DNA from: Turnera subulata
Taxonomy: Eukaryota; Streptophyta; Magnoliopsida; Malpighiales; Passifloraceae
Length of the DNA stretch: 64,000 nucleotides
Assembly (NCBI GenBank): GCA_028386065.3
Contig: JAKUCV010004868.1
Location: 126,903-190,902, forward strand
Direction: 5' to 3'
The position numbers and the translations under genes were made by a program. The notes below the pieces were generated by a model. That model saw only the letters and a program-made list of their open reading frames with translations. It searched no databases and had not been told where the DNA came from. Shown here piece by piece: positions 1 through 13,400 of the stretch (position 1 is its first letter; every line of letters begins with the position of its first letter).

Positions 1-1106
1 CGGAGCCCATTTTGGCTTCCGTTAAGCACCACCTGAAAGAAGTCGACTTGTCAGACTTTGTTGCTGGAAGGGAAGAGGAAGAAGCCCTTGAAGTTATGAA
101 TATTTTCTCTGCTGCTTTGGAAGGGGCTGTCTTGAAGAACTTGAACCTATCAAACAATGCCTTAGGCGAGAAGGGTGTTAGGGCCTTTGAAGCTCTCCTT
201 AAATCACAGAGTGGCCTGGAGGAGCTCCGTTTAATTAATAATGGCATATCAGAGGAAGCTGCACAGGCTGTTTCTGAATTAATTCCCTCCACAGAGAAGC
301 TTAAGGTCCTCCAATTTCATAATAATATGACAGGGGATCAAGGAGCAGTTGCCATTGCCAAAATGGTGAAGCAGTCTCCATTGTTGGAAGATTTCCGATG
401 CTCCTCTACAAGGGTAGGCTCTGAAGGAGGAATAGCCTTAGCTGAAGCATTGGAGGTTTGCACCCATTTGAAAAAGCTTGACCTAGTAGACAACATGTTT
501 GGTCCAGAAGCTGGTGTTGCTTTGAGTAAAGCTCTTTCCAACTATAGTAGTTTGACAGAAATTTACTTAAACTATCTAAATTTGGAAGATGAAGGTGCAA
601 GTGCCATAGCTACTGCTCTTAAGGAATCAGCACCTTCACTTGAAGTGTTGGAAATGGCCGGAAATGACATAACAGTTGATTGTGCTCCCAGTTTGGTTGC
701 TTGTATAGCAGCAAAGCAACATCTCATCAAGTTGAACCTGGGTGAAAATGAACTCAAGGATGAAGGTGCTATCCAAATTAGTAAGGCTTTAGAAGGTCAT
801 CTTCATCTGAAGGAAGTTGATATGAATACCAACTATTTGGGAAGGGTTGGGGCTCGAGTCTTGGCCAAGGTTGTGGTTCAGAACCCCGATTTCAGGTATC
901 TGAATATTGATGGGAATTATATTTCTGATGAAGGTGTTGATGAGGTAAAGGAAATCTTTGAAAAATTTCCTGACAAGCTTGGGCCATTTGACGAGAATGA
1001 TCCTGAAGGAGGTGATGATGATGATGATGAAGAGTCTGTAGAGAAAGACGGTGATGAAGAATTGGAGTCAAAATTGAAGAACCTTGAAGTTAAGGCAGAG
1101 GAATAA
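1..1106 (+). CDS. RANGAP: Ran GTPase-activating protein (RanGAP), 5'-truncated by window edge
   Basis: The open frame enters from the left edge (first full codon at base 3) and stops with TAA at 1104-1106, leaving about 368 residues. It is a run of leucine-rich repeats of the RanGAP type, including LNLSNNALG, VLQFHNNMTGD, EDFRCSSTR, KKLDLVDNMFG and LEMAGNDIT. It ends in the strongly acidic tail (EGGDDDDDEE) typical of RanGAP. By family knowledge, the protein stimulates GTP hydrolysis by Ran at the nuclear envelope and at the division plane. The plant-specific N-terminal WPP targeting domain must lie left of the window. No intron is visible, as in Arabidopsis RanGAP genes. I recall RANGAP2 (At5g19320) beside CHR23 in Arabidopsis, so this is probably the RANGAP2 orthologue. 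The gene converges on the chromatin remodeller. The first in-frame methionine is not the true start. Confidence 0.95.
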   Translation, partial: EPILASVKHHLKEVDLSDFVAGREEEEALEVMNIFSAALEGAVLKNLNLSNNALGEKGVRAFEALLKSQSGLEELRLINNGISEEAAQAVSELIPSTEKLKVLQFHNNMTGDQGAVAIAKMVKQSPLLEDFRCSSTRVGSEGGIALAEALEVCTHLKKLDLVDNMFGPEAGVALSKALSNYSSLTEIYLNYLNLEDEGASAIATALKESAPSLEVLEMAGNDITVDCAPSLVACIAAKQHLIKLNLGENELKDEGAIQISKALEGHLHLKEVDMNTNYLGRVGARVLAKVVVQNPDFRYLNIDGNYISDEGVDEVKEIFEKFPDKLGPFDENDPEGGDDDDDEESVEKDGDEELESKLKNLEVKAEE

Positions 1107-2220
1107 ATTCCCTCCTTTATTTATAGACCTTTTTCATATTAAGTTTATGTTGCAGTAGTAACTTCTGGAACAATAGCGTAGGAGACATTCAAAGCATTTT
1201 GGAATTAGTATTTAGCAAAGCACGAGCAGCCCAGTATTGGACTGTGATTGTTATCGGCACAGATTTGTAGGTCAGGCTAATGCAGTCTTTCCAGTATTAT
1301 GTTGCATCATCCATTTATCACGTTTTGCTTGTCCTGGCCCTTTCTGGACCCAGCTACTAAATGTGATGGCAATGTCATGTGGGACATCACTGAATAATTC
1401 CCGGACTTTTCATTTCTTAGCTATTGAGTTCATACATACTTTAAGTAGTACTACACCACTGCGTTTTTTTTTTAACCCTTTTTAATAGGCGAGCTTGAGG
1501 GTTTCTTGGATTTCCAAGTTCATTTTAGTGGTTTGTTGTGTAGCAGATAATTTTCTTCTCCGAGTATTAAACAGTTTATTGGGTAAAATGCCATATTGGA
1601 GTTTTTTTCCCCCTTTCGAGATAATTTGAGCTCTTGTATGAGATTTAAAGGGAACATTGGGAAAATGCTGCATTGTTGCTTTTTAAGAGCGAGCTCTGGA
1701 TCTGTGTTTTTCCTTCTTCTGTGGGAGGCAGCGGTAAGATGCAGACTTGTAACTTTCTTACAACAATCTTTGGGTATCCCATCTCGGGAAGCTAGAATTG
1801 AATCCATGGTACAGGGTGCATTTCATAAATTAGGCAGACAGCATATTCTTGCAGATAATATTGTTACAAGGCAGATAATATTGTTACAAGCGCGCCAAAG
1901 AATACAAGTGGCAACAATAATCCAAACGAGGCAACTCCTCTGGTAAGCCTCGCCATCCGAGGTGAGAAAATAAGAGACTCACTTTGAATCTCGGGACGGC
2001 ATTTGCATCAGCTGCTGATATTTGCGAGCCATGTAAGAAATGTAGAATGAGTTGTAATGCAGCGGCCAGTTGAGGACGTGACATCATAGGTCACAACTGG
2101 CTCTCCTAACTGAGCTTTCGCAAGCATGTATCAACAACCTAAGACAGACCACTCTGGTTCCAGAATCTGGAAACAGCCAGGAAGCTTGTATGGCCGAAAC
2201 TTTTTGCAGGGTCAAATATG
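1107..2220. other. Intergenic spacer between convergent genes
   Basis: This spacer holds the RanGAP 3' UTR on the left and the 3' UTR of the minus-strand chromatin remodeller on the right. Open frames here (for example 1596-1946) have no recognisable domain. A perfect 20-bp tandem duplication occupies 1851-1890. No RNA gene or transposon is recognised. Confidence 0.6.
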
Positions 2221-5200
2221 TCATGTCCGACCATTTCCTCTTCCATTGGAGTTTTGTCCTCTAGAATCAGACGATGAACTTGGGATGGCATAGCTGGACC
2301 TCTTCTTTTTATGCCATATCAATGTATGTCCATTCCAACTACCCTCTGTGGCACCAGGTTGTTCAGCTCTTTCTACACTCTGATATTCAGGTTTTGAGGG
2401 TACTACCTCTTCAGACTTCTGTCTCTTTGGGGCTGAACCATAGGTGTCTTCACTCGTTCCTTCACTTGCCGCTGGCAAGTTTTCACTCCTGAAATCCATA
2501 AACTTTTTCTCTGTTCCTACGCTATTACTAGCTGATTCATTCCCTTCTGCTGGCCGACGCACTCTTTTTCTTCCTCTGGTTGAAGGCTTAGACAAGTCTT
2601 GTCCATTCTCCACAGCCTTCATCCACTGATACTCGGTAAGTGTATCAGCATAAGTTGCCTCCTTTCTTGGCCGTTTTCCCGAGACACCAGGGCTATTTGG
2701 ATCAAACCATTTGCCCTTGCTTTCTTTGTTAGTCTCCGGTGTGGAATACGCCCATTCTGGCACCTCATGCTCTTGCATGAGACGAGTTCTGTACTTGTCT
2801 TTCATCTTCATCTCGTTATCCATAGCCTCAAACAGAACGTACTCTTCATGTGATCGAGCTGCAAGACGGTTGATCTCACTCTCGCTTGGCACATCTGTTC
2901 CAAGTGAGCTTGTTCCTCTACGCATAATTTCCTCCAATAACTCCCGTCTGTCCTGAGCTGCATGACCAAAGATACATCAGGATATAGAAGGCTCTATTAG
3001 CCTAATCAACAGAGAAAATTTTATAGAGCCACTATTATTTCAAGCATGCAATAGATAAGCAACTTATTGTGTAAACATATTATGGATCCCTGTTAGAGCT
3101 TTAAAATTGAACTATGATAGACCATGAATCCCCCATGATGCAAATGCTACAAAGGCTAAAAGACCAACTCAATAGATGCTTCTAAGTAATAGCATGAAAT
3201 TCGTGTCTAACATACCCGTAGATGTTGTGTTGAACATTCCAGCCTGGATGACCTTGGCATCAATACCCATTTTTTGTTTTGCACGCTCCAAGATTACCTC
3301 TTCAATGGATCCAACACTAACCAATACAAAAACTCTGACTTCCTTCTTCTGTCCAATACGATGCGCACGATCTTCAGCCTGTTGGTCCATTTGAGGGTTC
3401 CAATCACTATCAAAGATTATTACTGTATCAGCAGTTTGCAAATTCAAACCAAGGCCTCCAGCACGAGTGCTCAAGAGAAACATGAAATAAGGAGAATCTG
3501 GGGCATTAAATTGCTTCAGTAACGTTCCTCTTTCCTCGGTTTTCGTTGAGCCATCAAGTCTGAGATACTTATAATCATGAAGTTGCAAATAAATTTCAAG
3601 AATATCCATAAGGCGTGTCATTTGTGAGAAAAGCAACACTCTGTGACCAGTTGCACGAAGTTTTGGGAGTAATCTGTCAAGCAGTTCAAATTTCCCTGAA
3701 GCTCTCATGATTTCTTCTTTCTGCCACATATTATACTCTCCAATAAAAAGATACGGGTGGTTACAACACTTCCTGAGCTGCATTGTCAGATTCTGTAGAC
3801 TCTTTGATTTCCCAGATCCTGCAAGTTTTATTTTCTGTGAGTTGAAATCCTTTATAGTCTGGGCTACTTCTTGTCACAAGATCAATATATATCAGGCACT
3901 ACAATGGGAGCTCACACAAACCTTTATTTCAATTATGTTATGCACAATCAATTCGGATACACAAAGAAGCATATGCGAGAAAAAAAAAAAAATAAGGCAA
4001 ACATACAAATGCATAGTTTTCCATAACAAAGTGGTAACAATTAGAGATTGACAGATGCATGATCCAAGTTCATGGTGGTTCAATATTAGGCATCTCAAAA
4101 AGATCATGACACCTTTGAAGAGAGAAAGAAGATGGACGAAAAGGCAGGAAGACGGAAGAACTTTTATGCTATCAAAAGGAACATATACACCAGGCCCATG
4201 CTACTAAAACCATGTAAATAATGACGTTACTCAAAGTTAACCCTTGCAAAGATGTGCTAGTCAATTAATCAACATTTTGCCACTTGTAAATATATTTTTT
4301 TTTTGTTAAATTAAGATGATTTGATCTTCAACGTGGAATATAAGACAAACATGTAGGAAGAGAAGCTACAAACCAGTTTGTAGACCAACTCTGCCCATCT
4401 CTGTGACCTGCTGATAATAAACCTTTTGCCATGCTGATAAATCACATTTTAGTATAACCTGGGACTTTGCAGGAAGGTATTTCTCAACCTCATCTTTCTT
4501 CCGCCTTAGTATAAATGGCCTAATAACCTGAACAAAAATAAAGCAATAAGGATAAAGATTTTCCATAAAAACTATCACAATAAACCACAAACAAAAGAAC
4601 CTACATGATGCAACCGGCGAATGATCAAAAGCTGTTCTTCCTCAGTAAGCGAAACATCACCACGATCAGCGAAGGGAGCATTAAACCACTCCTCAAAATT
4701 TTGAACAGAATTAAAGATATTAGGAAGAAGAAAGTTAAGCAGGGACCATAGTTCTTGCAAGCTATTCTGGATTGGAGTCCCAGTCAAAAGAAGTCTGCGC
4801 TGAATCTGATAGCTGTATCAATTTAAAATTAAAATTAGAAAAGCATTTTCCATAGAGAAAATCGTGATAACTTTAAACTTGAAACAAAGTGTAACAGGTC
4901 TGATTGGAAGTAGAAGAGTACCCTGAGACAAGAGTCCGTGCAAGAGCACAGTCATGGTTCTTTAATCGATGCCCTTCATCAACAATCATATAATTCCACT
5001 GTATTTTTTTCAAAAATGCTTTGTCTCTCATGATTAGATCATAGTGCGTGATCAATACATGAAAGCTTCCCTCTCTTGCTAACTGTTCCCTCAATGCCTT
5101 CCTCTCATCCAGACGTCCGTCATACAGCACAGCTTTAATCCTGGATCAGGAGGAATATGCGTTAGCAGCCACTAATACAGGATACAAGATGAACAGGTCA

Positions 5201-8200
5201 TGCACAGAATATCCTTTTTGCAAAACAGAAAATTGTAAATTTAAGAAATTCTTGCTGCATACTCGTCCTCAGGAACCCATGTTGAGAATTCATTGATCCA
5301 ATTCGGCAGAACAGCTTTTGGAGCCACTATTAAGTGAGGTCCACCAACACCCTTTTTCTCCTTGAGATATGATATCAAAGATATAGTTTGTATTGTTTTT
5401 CCCAATCCCATCTCATCAGCTAAAATTCCATTTAGGTTGTTGTTGAACAAAGAGACCATCCACTGAAGCCCTTCAATCTGGTAAGATCTTAGTTGTCCAC
5501 CTTTTAGTATGGTTGGCTGCTCAGTTATCTGTATTACAGAATAAAATAATTAGATTCAACGGAAAGAGGGTGGAATATGCACCAGCCAACAGCTATTTTA
5601 CAACGGACAAAGATTGAACTAAGAATCAAAGAGCAGTTGGAGACCATATCTCAACATACAAGGCATTCCCATGTGCTTGGCATCCCAAAAGAGCCGTGAA
5701 ATCAAATTTTAATAACAGGAAAGCTAATAAGGTGGGAACCCTGAATGTAAAGCTTAATCCTTTATTCAAGTGATAGAGATAATAAGCTACCTATCCACAG
5801 AATTGTTGTACCACCAAAATAATATGCCAAATGGCATGCTTATTGGAAAGAATAAGGAATATTAGAGAGTACAGCAATAAAATAAAATAACAAAAATCTA
5901 GATAAAGAAGATCTGAGATGTAACTTTAATGAGAATAAGACTTTACTTGTTCTTGAATTGAATGAATGGCGGAGTTATACTGTCGCTGGCCTTCAAGCAA
6001 ATCGCCACCGTCAGCCTGGCGATCAGAATCAGCACCATCTACATCTTCTTCAGGACTTGTATCCTCTGGACTTCCATTCCTTGAAGAATCCAATTCTGAT
6101 GACTCAGCTTCTGAGTCTTTTAAAGCTTCAATACCATCCGAATGTTTGGCATCTTTTTGACGCTGGACAGCAGCTCCTAAGTTAACCAGCAGCTTATTTG
6201 TTTCTTCAAGTAGAGTTGTAAGCCGTTCGTTTTTGCTCTCCTTTACTAATCTCATGTAAGCTTCCTGATCGTCGGCCTTCAGTGCTTGGAACCTCAGTTT
6301 CTCAGCCCGAGTAGCACGTTGTCTTTGCCTTCCATGCCATGCCTGTCAGGATACAAACATTAAGAGTGAACCCAAGTACACCATACCAAGAAGTTTAATT
6401 ATCTAACACGGTGATTATTGCTAATCTAACTTGTCAACAATCACAGAAGACAAACTGCAACAGTGAGATACTGAGCAAGTTATGGGATAGTGTAACTACA
6501 TTGTAACTTTTATAATAGAGCAATGTCAAATGTTCTAGTACCGAACAATAGTCCACATATCACGGATGAATAAGAATATTTTGCAACATATGCTTTGCCA
6601 TATAAACTATTTCTCGCTCTCTCCTTAGGCTAATGAGGAATCCATCCCATGGACCCTGACTAAACTATATGCTTCCCACTGGATCTTACTTTATCCTTTG
6701 TCTTTCTTTTCTACTTGCATTTAGTTTGCACTTAAATTTAACATATCATCCATCTCCCAAAGCAATCCACCTCATTCTCCCATAGTTAATATAATAAGTA
6801 GGCATGAAATTGAACATAAGGATGATAAAGAAAGAAAACAATGTACCTGAACCCCATCATTCCTCTGCTTTCGACGTTTAAGAGTAGCTTGAATTTGCAG
6901 TTGAAACTCTCGGACTGCATTCAGTATTTCTGTAAAAAATCTTCTTTTCTTGGTTTCTATATAGTTTCTTTCTTCTTCTTCAAACCTTGACAGCCTCTGC
7001 ATCAGGTATTTATTTATAATAAAAAAGTGGATTAGCAATTTTCAATGTTATCACGCTGTAAACATTATTATTTCAGATCTCCTCTTTCCTCATCAACTTA
7101 CTTAGAGAATCAGTTTAGTCAATATCTGATTCTCGTTACTGATAGATTAGTGACACAACCATATGATGCAACCAATTAACAACACCCATGACCTCATTCA
7201 AAACTCAGCTTGTAATTTTCACCTCATTTAGCAAGTGGTCCAGCATATACCCGATACCATTCAGAAAACCATCTTACATTCTCCCTTTTAAATATAAGAT
7301 AAGCTCATACTAAAATAAGGACATATATACATGAGTCACAAAAAAGAAAGGGTAACAAAAGGGAATGTTGACCAACCTCAGCATCCCGTTTCTTCCTAAA
7401 TTGATCATCAGCTTCCGTGGCAAAAGCATCTCCTACACCATACAAAGGACGAGGCAGCCGCATCATACCCCAGTCAAATAGCTGCCTGTTGGGCAATGCA
7501 CAATTCACACGAAGCCAATACTCTGCACTCACTTCAGAACGAACTTTTCTCTGTAAATCTGCTAGCTGCCAGAAAAAAGTCTTATCCTTTCAATATACTG
7601 ACACATTTAAATGAAACCATTGGCATACAATTTTTAAACTATAGTTTTCCTGAGATAAGCTTGCTAACTTTATTCCAGAAACAATTATCATCAATGGAAC
7701 TTGCGGTGTACCAAAAGGATGAAGGACAAAATGGTTCTCTATTTAAAAGCTATATAGTTTTCTCCAGACACAGCATGATCCTCGGAGAAGAACCACTCCA
7801 TGAACTTGAAAATGCATTTACATAACGTCACACATCAAGTTTTACCTTTAGTCCATGAAGCTCGAGCAAACACTTGGTCTGCAGATCCTCACCTCTTGTT
7901 GAAGGCAGTTCTGACACAAAAGGTAGATGCATTTAGATAAACCTTTCGAACGAATGTACAAAAATGACCTATTACACTTCATGACAAGCAGCAACATTAC
8001 AAAACCTAAATCCTGAAAAAATCAGACAAGCTAATACGAATATCCTCCCGTGTACCATTCAATGCACAAACCAATATGATATGTAGGTCTAAGTTATTTT
8101 CTAAGAGATAAAAACCTTCAAGTTCGTTTAATCGATGCCGGATATGGCTTTGATAGCGACTTTCCCTTGATTCGACCAATGCAGAACCTGATATGCAAGC

Positions 8201-8992
8201 GTTCCTTTGTTTTGACAGTGCATCTTCAAATTCAGCCATCAAATCTCCTCCAGTAGAGAGCCCAGGTTTACCCTGCAAAGTATCCAAGATGGCTTTCTAT
8301 CACACAAAGTCTTCAATTTTCAATCTCAACAGCAAAAGATCAGAGATACATATACCCAGTACCCAACTAAAGACCTAACCTTTCAGACACCAACTTATAG
8401 ACAGAAAGAATACAACCAGGCTATAACAGTGCAATGTAAGTTAAAAAAAACATCAAAAAAATCCACACGCACCCAATCAACCACACAAACCCCAAACCCC
8501 AAATTCAAAAGTGCCCACCAACCCTAACACCCCAAATTCCCTTTAAAACCACAAAATCCCGCAATCAAACACTTCAATTTCACTTTGAGATCATAGCATC
8601 GGGAACAAAACCACACAACAGACAAAAAAAGGCACCAAATTTATCATAAAAAAAAAAACAGAAAACAAATCCCCAATCAAACCCTCCAAGAACAAAAACC
8701 CCATCCCCAGTACCGCCTAAAAACCAAGAGGGTATCTTCAAAAAGAAAAACCTACAAATTTGTCTCCGCCGCGAGGGCCGGCGTCGGAGTCCCCAGAATC
8801 GGCATCATTAGGGGCGTGGTAGATGGAGGAGACGGCGCGGAAGAGTTCGGGAGGGAGAGGGAGGTTGCGGGAGACGAGGCTGAGGGCAGAGATCAGGGAC
8901 TTGGTCTGGTCGGCGTGGTCAAGAGAGACCTGTGGTGGTGGTGGTGGTGGTGGTGGCTCTTGGGGTTGGCGGTGGTCGAGCTGAGCCACCAT
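2221..8992 (-). CDS. CHR12: SWI/SNF-type chromatin-remodelling ATPase, CHR12/CHR23 (MINUSCULE) class
   Basis: Twelve exons: 8992-8756, 8272-8116, 7910-7846, 7565-7377, 6996-6847, 6342-5947, 5528-5263, 5140-4922, 4812-4605, 4527-4374, 3818-3216 and 2957-2221. All junctions are GT-AG and the sum is 3381 nt, 1126 aa. Seen: an N-terminal proline run, Walker A DEMGLGKT near residue 436, the DEGH box near 540, [16 protein letters not shown], the [18 protein letters not shown] block, the C-terminal helicase motifs [12 protein letters not shown] and DRAHRIGQ, and a basic C-terminus ending in KKKRSSYA plus a Ser-rich tail. No bromodomain is present, which separates it from BRAHMA and fits MINU1/MINU2. 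By family knowledge it is the ATPase of a plant SWI/SNF complex acting on meristem maintenance and growth arrest. The length is close to Arabidopsis CHR12 and CHR23. The symbol is a class name; one gene here probably corresponds to both Arabidopsis paralogues. The start is the first methionine of the conserved exon 1. Confidence 0.95.
8932..8957. repeat. Coding (TGG)n / (CCA)n microsatellite
   Basis: A run of TGG repeats on the plus strand lies inside exon 1 of the CHR12-type ATPase and encodes its proline stretch on the minus strand. It is a likely site of length polymorphism. Confidence 0.8.
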
Positions 8993-9000
8993 GGCGGGAA
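8993..9000 (-). promoter_or_regulatory. E2F-like site abutting the remodeller start codon
   Basis: On the minus strand TTCCCGCC fits the E2F consensus TTSSCGSS and lies immediately 5' of the ATG of the CHR12-type gene. A single 8-mer is weak evidence. Confidence 0.3.
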
Positions 9001-10410
9001 TTGATGGGGGTGAAACAAACGGTCGTTTTTTAGCGGTTGGGTTTATAATTTGAAAAGGATTAGTGAGTTGGGGTAGTAGTAGTAGTAGTGTGTCTTCTTT
9101 GTTGGTGCTTCTTAATATGAGAAGACAGACTTCCTGGGGGCCGTGATTTAGCTTTGCTCCTTTCTCTCGCTCGCTTTTTTTTGCAAAAATAAAAAAGCCA
9201 AAAAAAAAAAAGAATATGTATAAAAAAACAACCTCTTCGGCGTTTTCTCTACTTTGGGGGCCGAGGGTGCGGTTAGCGATTGATTTATATGATGACCAAA
9301 CCAAACACGCCTTTACTACTATGCTTGCTGGATTGACAAAATAGCCCCCGGCGACCTGTCGTCGGGTAGGTTCCAGCTTTTTCTTCTCTTTCCTTGACCT
9401 CTAGGGTTATATTCGCAAATTTCGAATTAGATTTTTTAATAAGGCTTTCCTAGTGCATCAACGTCGTATTGCTTGTCTGTCCAATCTACGGTAATAGTAA
9501 GGAGGTTAGCGTGAGACATTATCAGCATTCACTAATAATTGTGCTAATTGGAGTTAAAAAAAAAAATTGTGCAAACTTGCAATGGAGAGAAAGAGCTACA
9601 AGTCTAGAACTCCTAAAAAGAAAAATAAAAAAAATTATTTTCAACATGATATCACTAGTGGGCATGTCACTTAGTGCGCATAGAGTTAGTTTTTTTCCCT
9701 ATCCAATAGATAGTTTGCATATTGCAATATGTTCGACACAAGGGATTAACTCAAATCACTACATTCACTTCTTACAATTTAACACGACATTGCTATTCAT
9801 TTTTTTCATATTTATTTGTTATTTTTATTCAAACTTTTTCTCCGTATTATTTGTGCATATGATAAAGCAAGACAGAAAATTTATTGGTGCGGGGTCTGAA
9901 TGCCGTTAATAATATAAATTGACGACAGGAAACTTAACCTCTTTTAGACACAACAGTTCAGTTCTCAGGGTTAGTAATTAAGATTCACATACAAACAATT
10001 TCAACCGAGAGTCCGAGACAACTACTACTTTCTCATGATCAAAAAAACAAAAAAGACAACTACTTTCTCATATTATGGTGGGCAAATGCAGGGGAACCGT
10101 TGCCATGGCAATTTTAGAGCATCACAGAGGTTACTCGGATCGAGTGATCTGATAGAGCCAACCAGCTGCTGTCTGAATATCAGAGGCTTTCTACTTGAGG
10201 TCTCAAAATGAACAAGGAAAATGGCAATGGACGGATTCAAAATTCCCCCAACCAGTTCACTACCTCAAAGCTTAAACCAGGACATTTAATGTAATATGAA
10301 AATGACAATCCTTCACTATCCCCATTGCAGAGTCTCGACCTGTGCCTGTATAAAAAGATATCCCTATCAAGAAGAAGCCACTGAATTTTTAATGGTCTTC
10401 AGTGCTGATG
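9001..10410. other. Spacer: remodeller promoter and methyltransferase 3' end
   Basis: The left part should carry the promoter and 5' leader of the minus-strand CHR12-type gene; a (GTA)n run is near 9075. The right part holds the 3' UTR of the SPOUT methyltransferase. Open frames here (for example 9469-9909) are AT-rich and match nothing I know. Confidence 0.5.
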
Positions 10411-13400
10411 TCAAGCTTTTTGCAGAGCTCGTTTGACTGGTTCCTGGAAGTATTGAAGTGATATGAAAATCGCTTCCTGTAAACAATAGAAAATAAGAAA
10501 CATAGAAAATTAATCACGTGTAAGCATATAGGTACCAAGTTAGGCGAGCTCAGAGTAAGTCAACTAAATAGCGTTGTACCTCTGTTCGGATAGTCCGGCT
10601 TCCTTGATCAGGACATGTATTCAAGTATGAACTAAATACATCACGAACAGTTTTACCCTTAATGACAAAACACCACAATCAGAATTCGCTGACCAGTACA
10701 GTTGACTTTAATATTACTTCTTCCAAGTAAAACATACAAGGCATGAATGAATATGACCGGGGTGGCTGTGATAGTTTTCAGGTATGTTTTCACGTTTCAA
10801 AAATAATAAAACAGAGGCAAGGATGGGAACATTTAAGAAAAAGACAAATGGGAACATTTAAGAAAAAGACAAATAGTCTTCAGGTAATATGCGGTAACAG
10901 TATCCGGAATGGAGCAAAGCATGAAACAATGTGCCTGAATAATTAAGCTATTCCATGTTATCAATAGATTTTCCATTACAAGTACCTTGAAGTGACTCTC
11001 TTCTTCAATACTCTCTTCCAACCCAGCAAGCCCCCCGAATGCTATCAACAAATGCCTAACAAATAAAACAGGAAAATCAAAGCAGATAATCACATTTAAA
11101 AGGAACAATCTGTACGCATTGCATAAAAGTGTAGATTCTAAGAATTAAATATGGCAATTCATGATTAATAGCAGATTCAAATACCAACCCAGAAAAATCA
11201 AAAGATATCTCAGCTAATAATATATCTTTCAACATTCAGAGTTTAAACTACTCTATATGCTACAATATGACATTGGGGTATGAGAACCATTTTCCATTGG
11301 ATCCAACATCTACACAACAACCATGAATGCTCTAGGCAGCATACCAATTATTATACCACATCTCAAAGTACATAAGAGTATTTCTTATTCTGCAATTAAA
11401 GAAGAAAAGAGAAAGCTTCCCCTAGGCAACCAGTTAAGTGAACCACACTCTAACCAAACTCTGGTAGCAAAAAAGCAACTGACCTAAAGGAAGTCACCAA
11501 GGATCTAACGCAGGAGAAAAACCTACCTGAAAGTAGGCAAAGACAACTCTGATGACTTGAGAGTGAGACCATGCTCTGAGGTACCAATAGTATGATCATA
11601 GCCACCCTGTGATTTAAAAGATAAAAGCTAAGAAAACCTTTTCAGCATTGATCAACAAAATAATCTCCCATTAATAGAATAATAGCAGAAGAATCCGAAA
11701 AACAGAATTGCCTACCTTGTAAGGGCAATCCTTAAATACAGATCTAAGGCTAGAAGCATATCGTACTTTGTATCCCCAGTACATTCCTGCTTCCTCCCTG
11801 GGCTTTGATGATGAGACAACCTGGCGTTGTACATCTAGATAAACAGAATTGAAAATCAAAAACTTAATAATTGAAAATTTTATCTAACTATGTCTCCCAG
11901 CTACAAATAGGGGATTCTATGACAGTTGAAAAGCGAACAATAGAAAAAGAATATCATTACCTATTGCAAACACTTCCTCACTAAGGAAAAAGTTTCTTAA
12001 TTACTTCAGTGAAAATTTCTGCTATCGAATTATATCCCACATCAACAACTCTAGAACAACTGAGCTAAACTTCAAAACTCATACTAGTAGGAAGTCATTA
12101 CCGGTATCCAAGCTACGGTCAGTTCCCATAGCCACAGTTATTCTTATTCCAGGATCAAGGACTTGATCGACAACAACATTCTGCAACAAATAGCATCTGA
12201 TCAGCAACCCATCAACTTTTATCCATCTTAACTTCAAAAGCAAAATCATTGAACTAATTATGAGACGTAAGATACAAAAGTGTCAAGGATAAGATGAAAA
12301 AGCAACAACACAGGAAGCATACTTTTGATTAAAAAAAATGGATTGACATGCCATTTAGCATAAAATGGCACTGGAAGTGGAAAAGATAAAACTGACAAGA
12401 ACATTTTCAATGAACAAGACATTTAATAATCCTGCAACCTTAAAACGGAAGACAACAAAAATCAATTCCGTGAAATCAGCAAAGTAAAAGGTATGCTTTT
12501 CGATTATGAAGTGAACAGGATGGTACCTGGCTCAGACCCACATCAACGAATGTGCCAGTAGACTGCGGAACTTCTCCATTTAGTGTGACACCTATAAGAT
12601 TAGGGTAAGAAATCAACTGTACCCAACAAACGTGGAACAGACAAACTCAGAAAGAAAAGAGTAACAGAACCATGAAAAAATCTTACCTTCTCGAAATGGA
12701 GCCCACTCATGCTTGCGTAGGTGATGCGGAGCATCAAGCGGAGGCAACATCCCCTGCAAAAGTGACACCACAAATTGCTTACAATTCCAGAAGCCACCAA
12801 CCATAGACAAGAGGTTATTAAGGGAATGGCATTAAAACCCTCACCACAACTCTAAGGCTATTGTGCATCGGGAATAAAGCCTTTCTCAAATACTGTGGAG
12901 TCTCAAGGTACCGGAGGATCCTGTAAAGAAAAGCAGCACCGCTTTCATTCTCATCCGTATTATCTCCGGTTTCAACTGTAGGATCCCCATTCGATGAACT
13001 ACTCGCATTGTCAAAAACAACCACCTGTGCATTCAAGTTAATCGCTCATAACAACGCAAATTACACATCACCCTCTAGAAAACAGTATCTAATGCAGCTT
13101 AATTAACACTTGAATTAGTAGCGATGGATTGAAAATAAGTAAAGCGCAAAAAGAGACCTCATCGATTCGGAATATTGTCGCGGCACGCGCAATCTGACCA
13201 GCCAACTGGATATTCAAAAAAAAAAAAAGAAATAGAAACATAAAAAATATTGAAGCCAATAACAAAGAGAAAACGGGAAAATAACCGCTTAAAAAATGCA
13301 TTAACAACTTCTCTAGATACTCAGAAAATAAAGAGAGCTAATGGTAAATAGTGTTGAGGAAGAGAGAGAAGGAGCAGTACTCGAGTGGCGAGCTCGAGAG

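Noticed and set aside
8738..9304. Upstream extension of the remodeller frame (188 codons)
   Set aside because: The extra N-terminal stretch is low complexity with poly-Phe and Lys and is not found in the family; the conserved start is at 8992, and the 3' part reads into intron 1.
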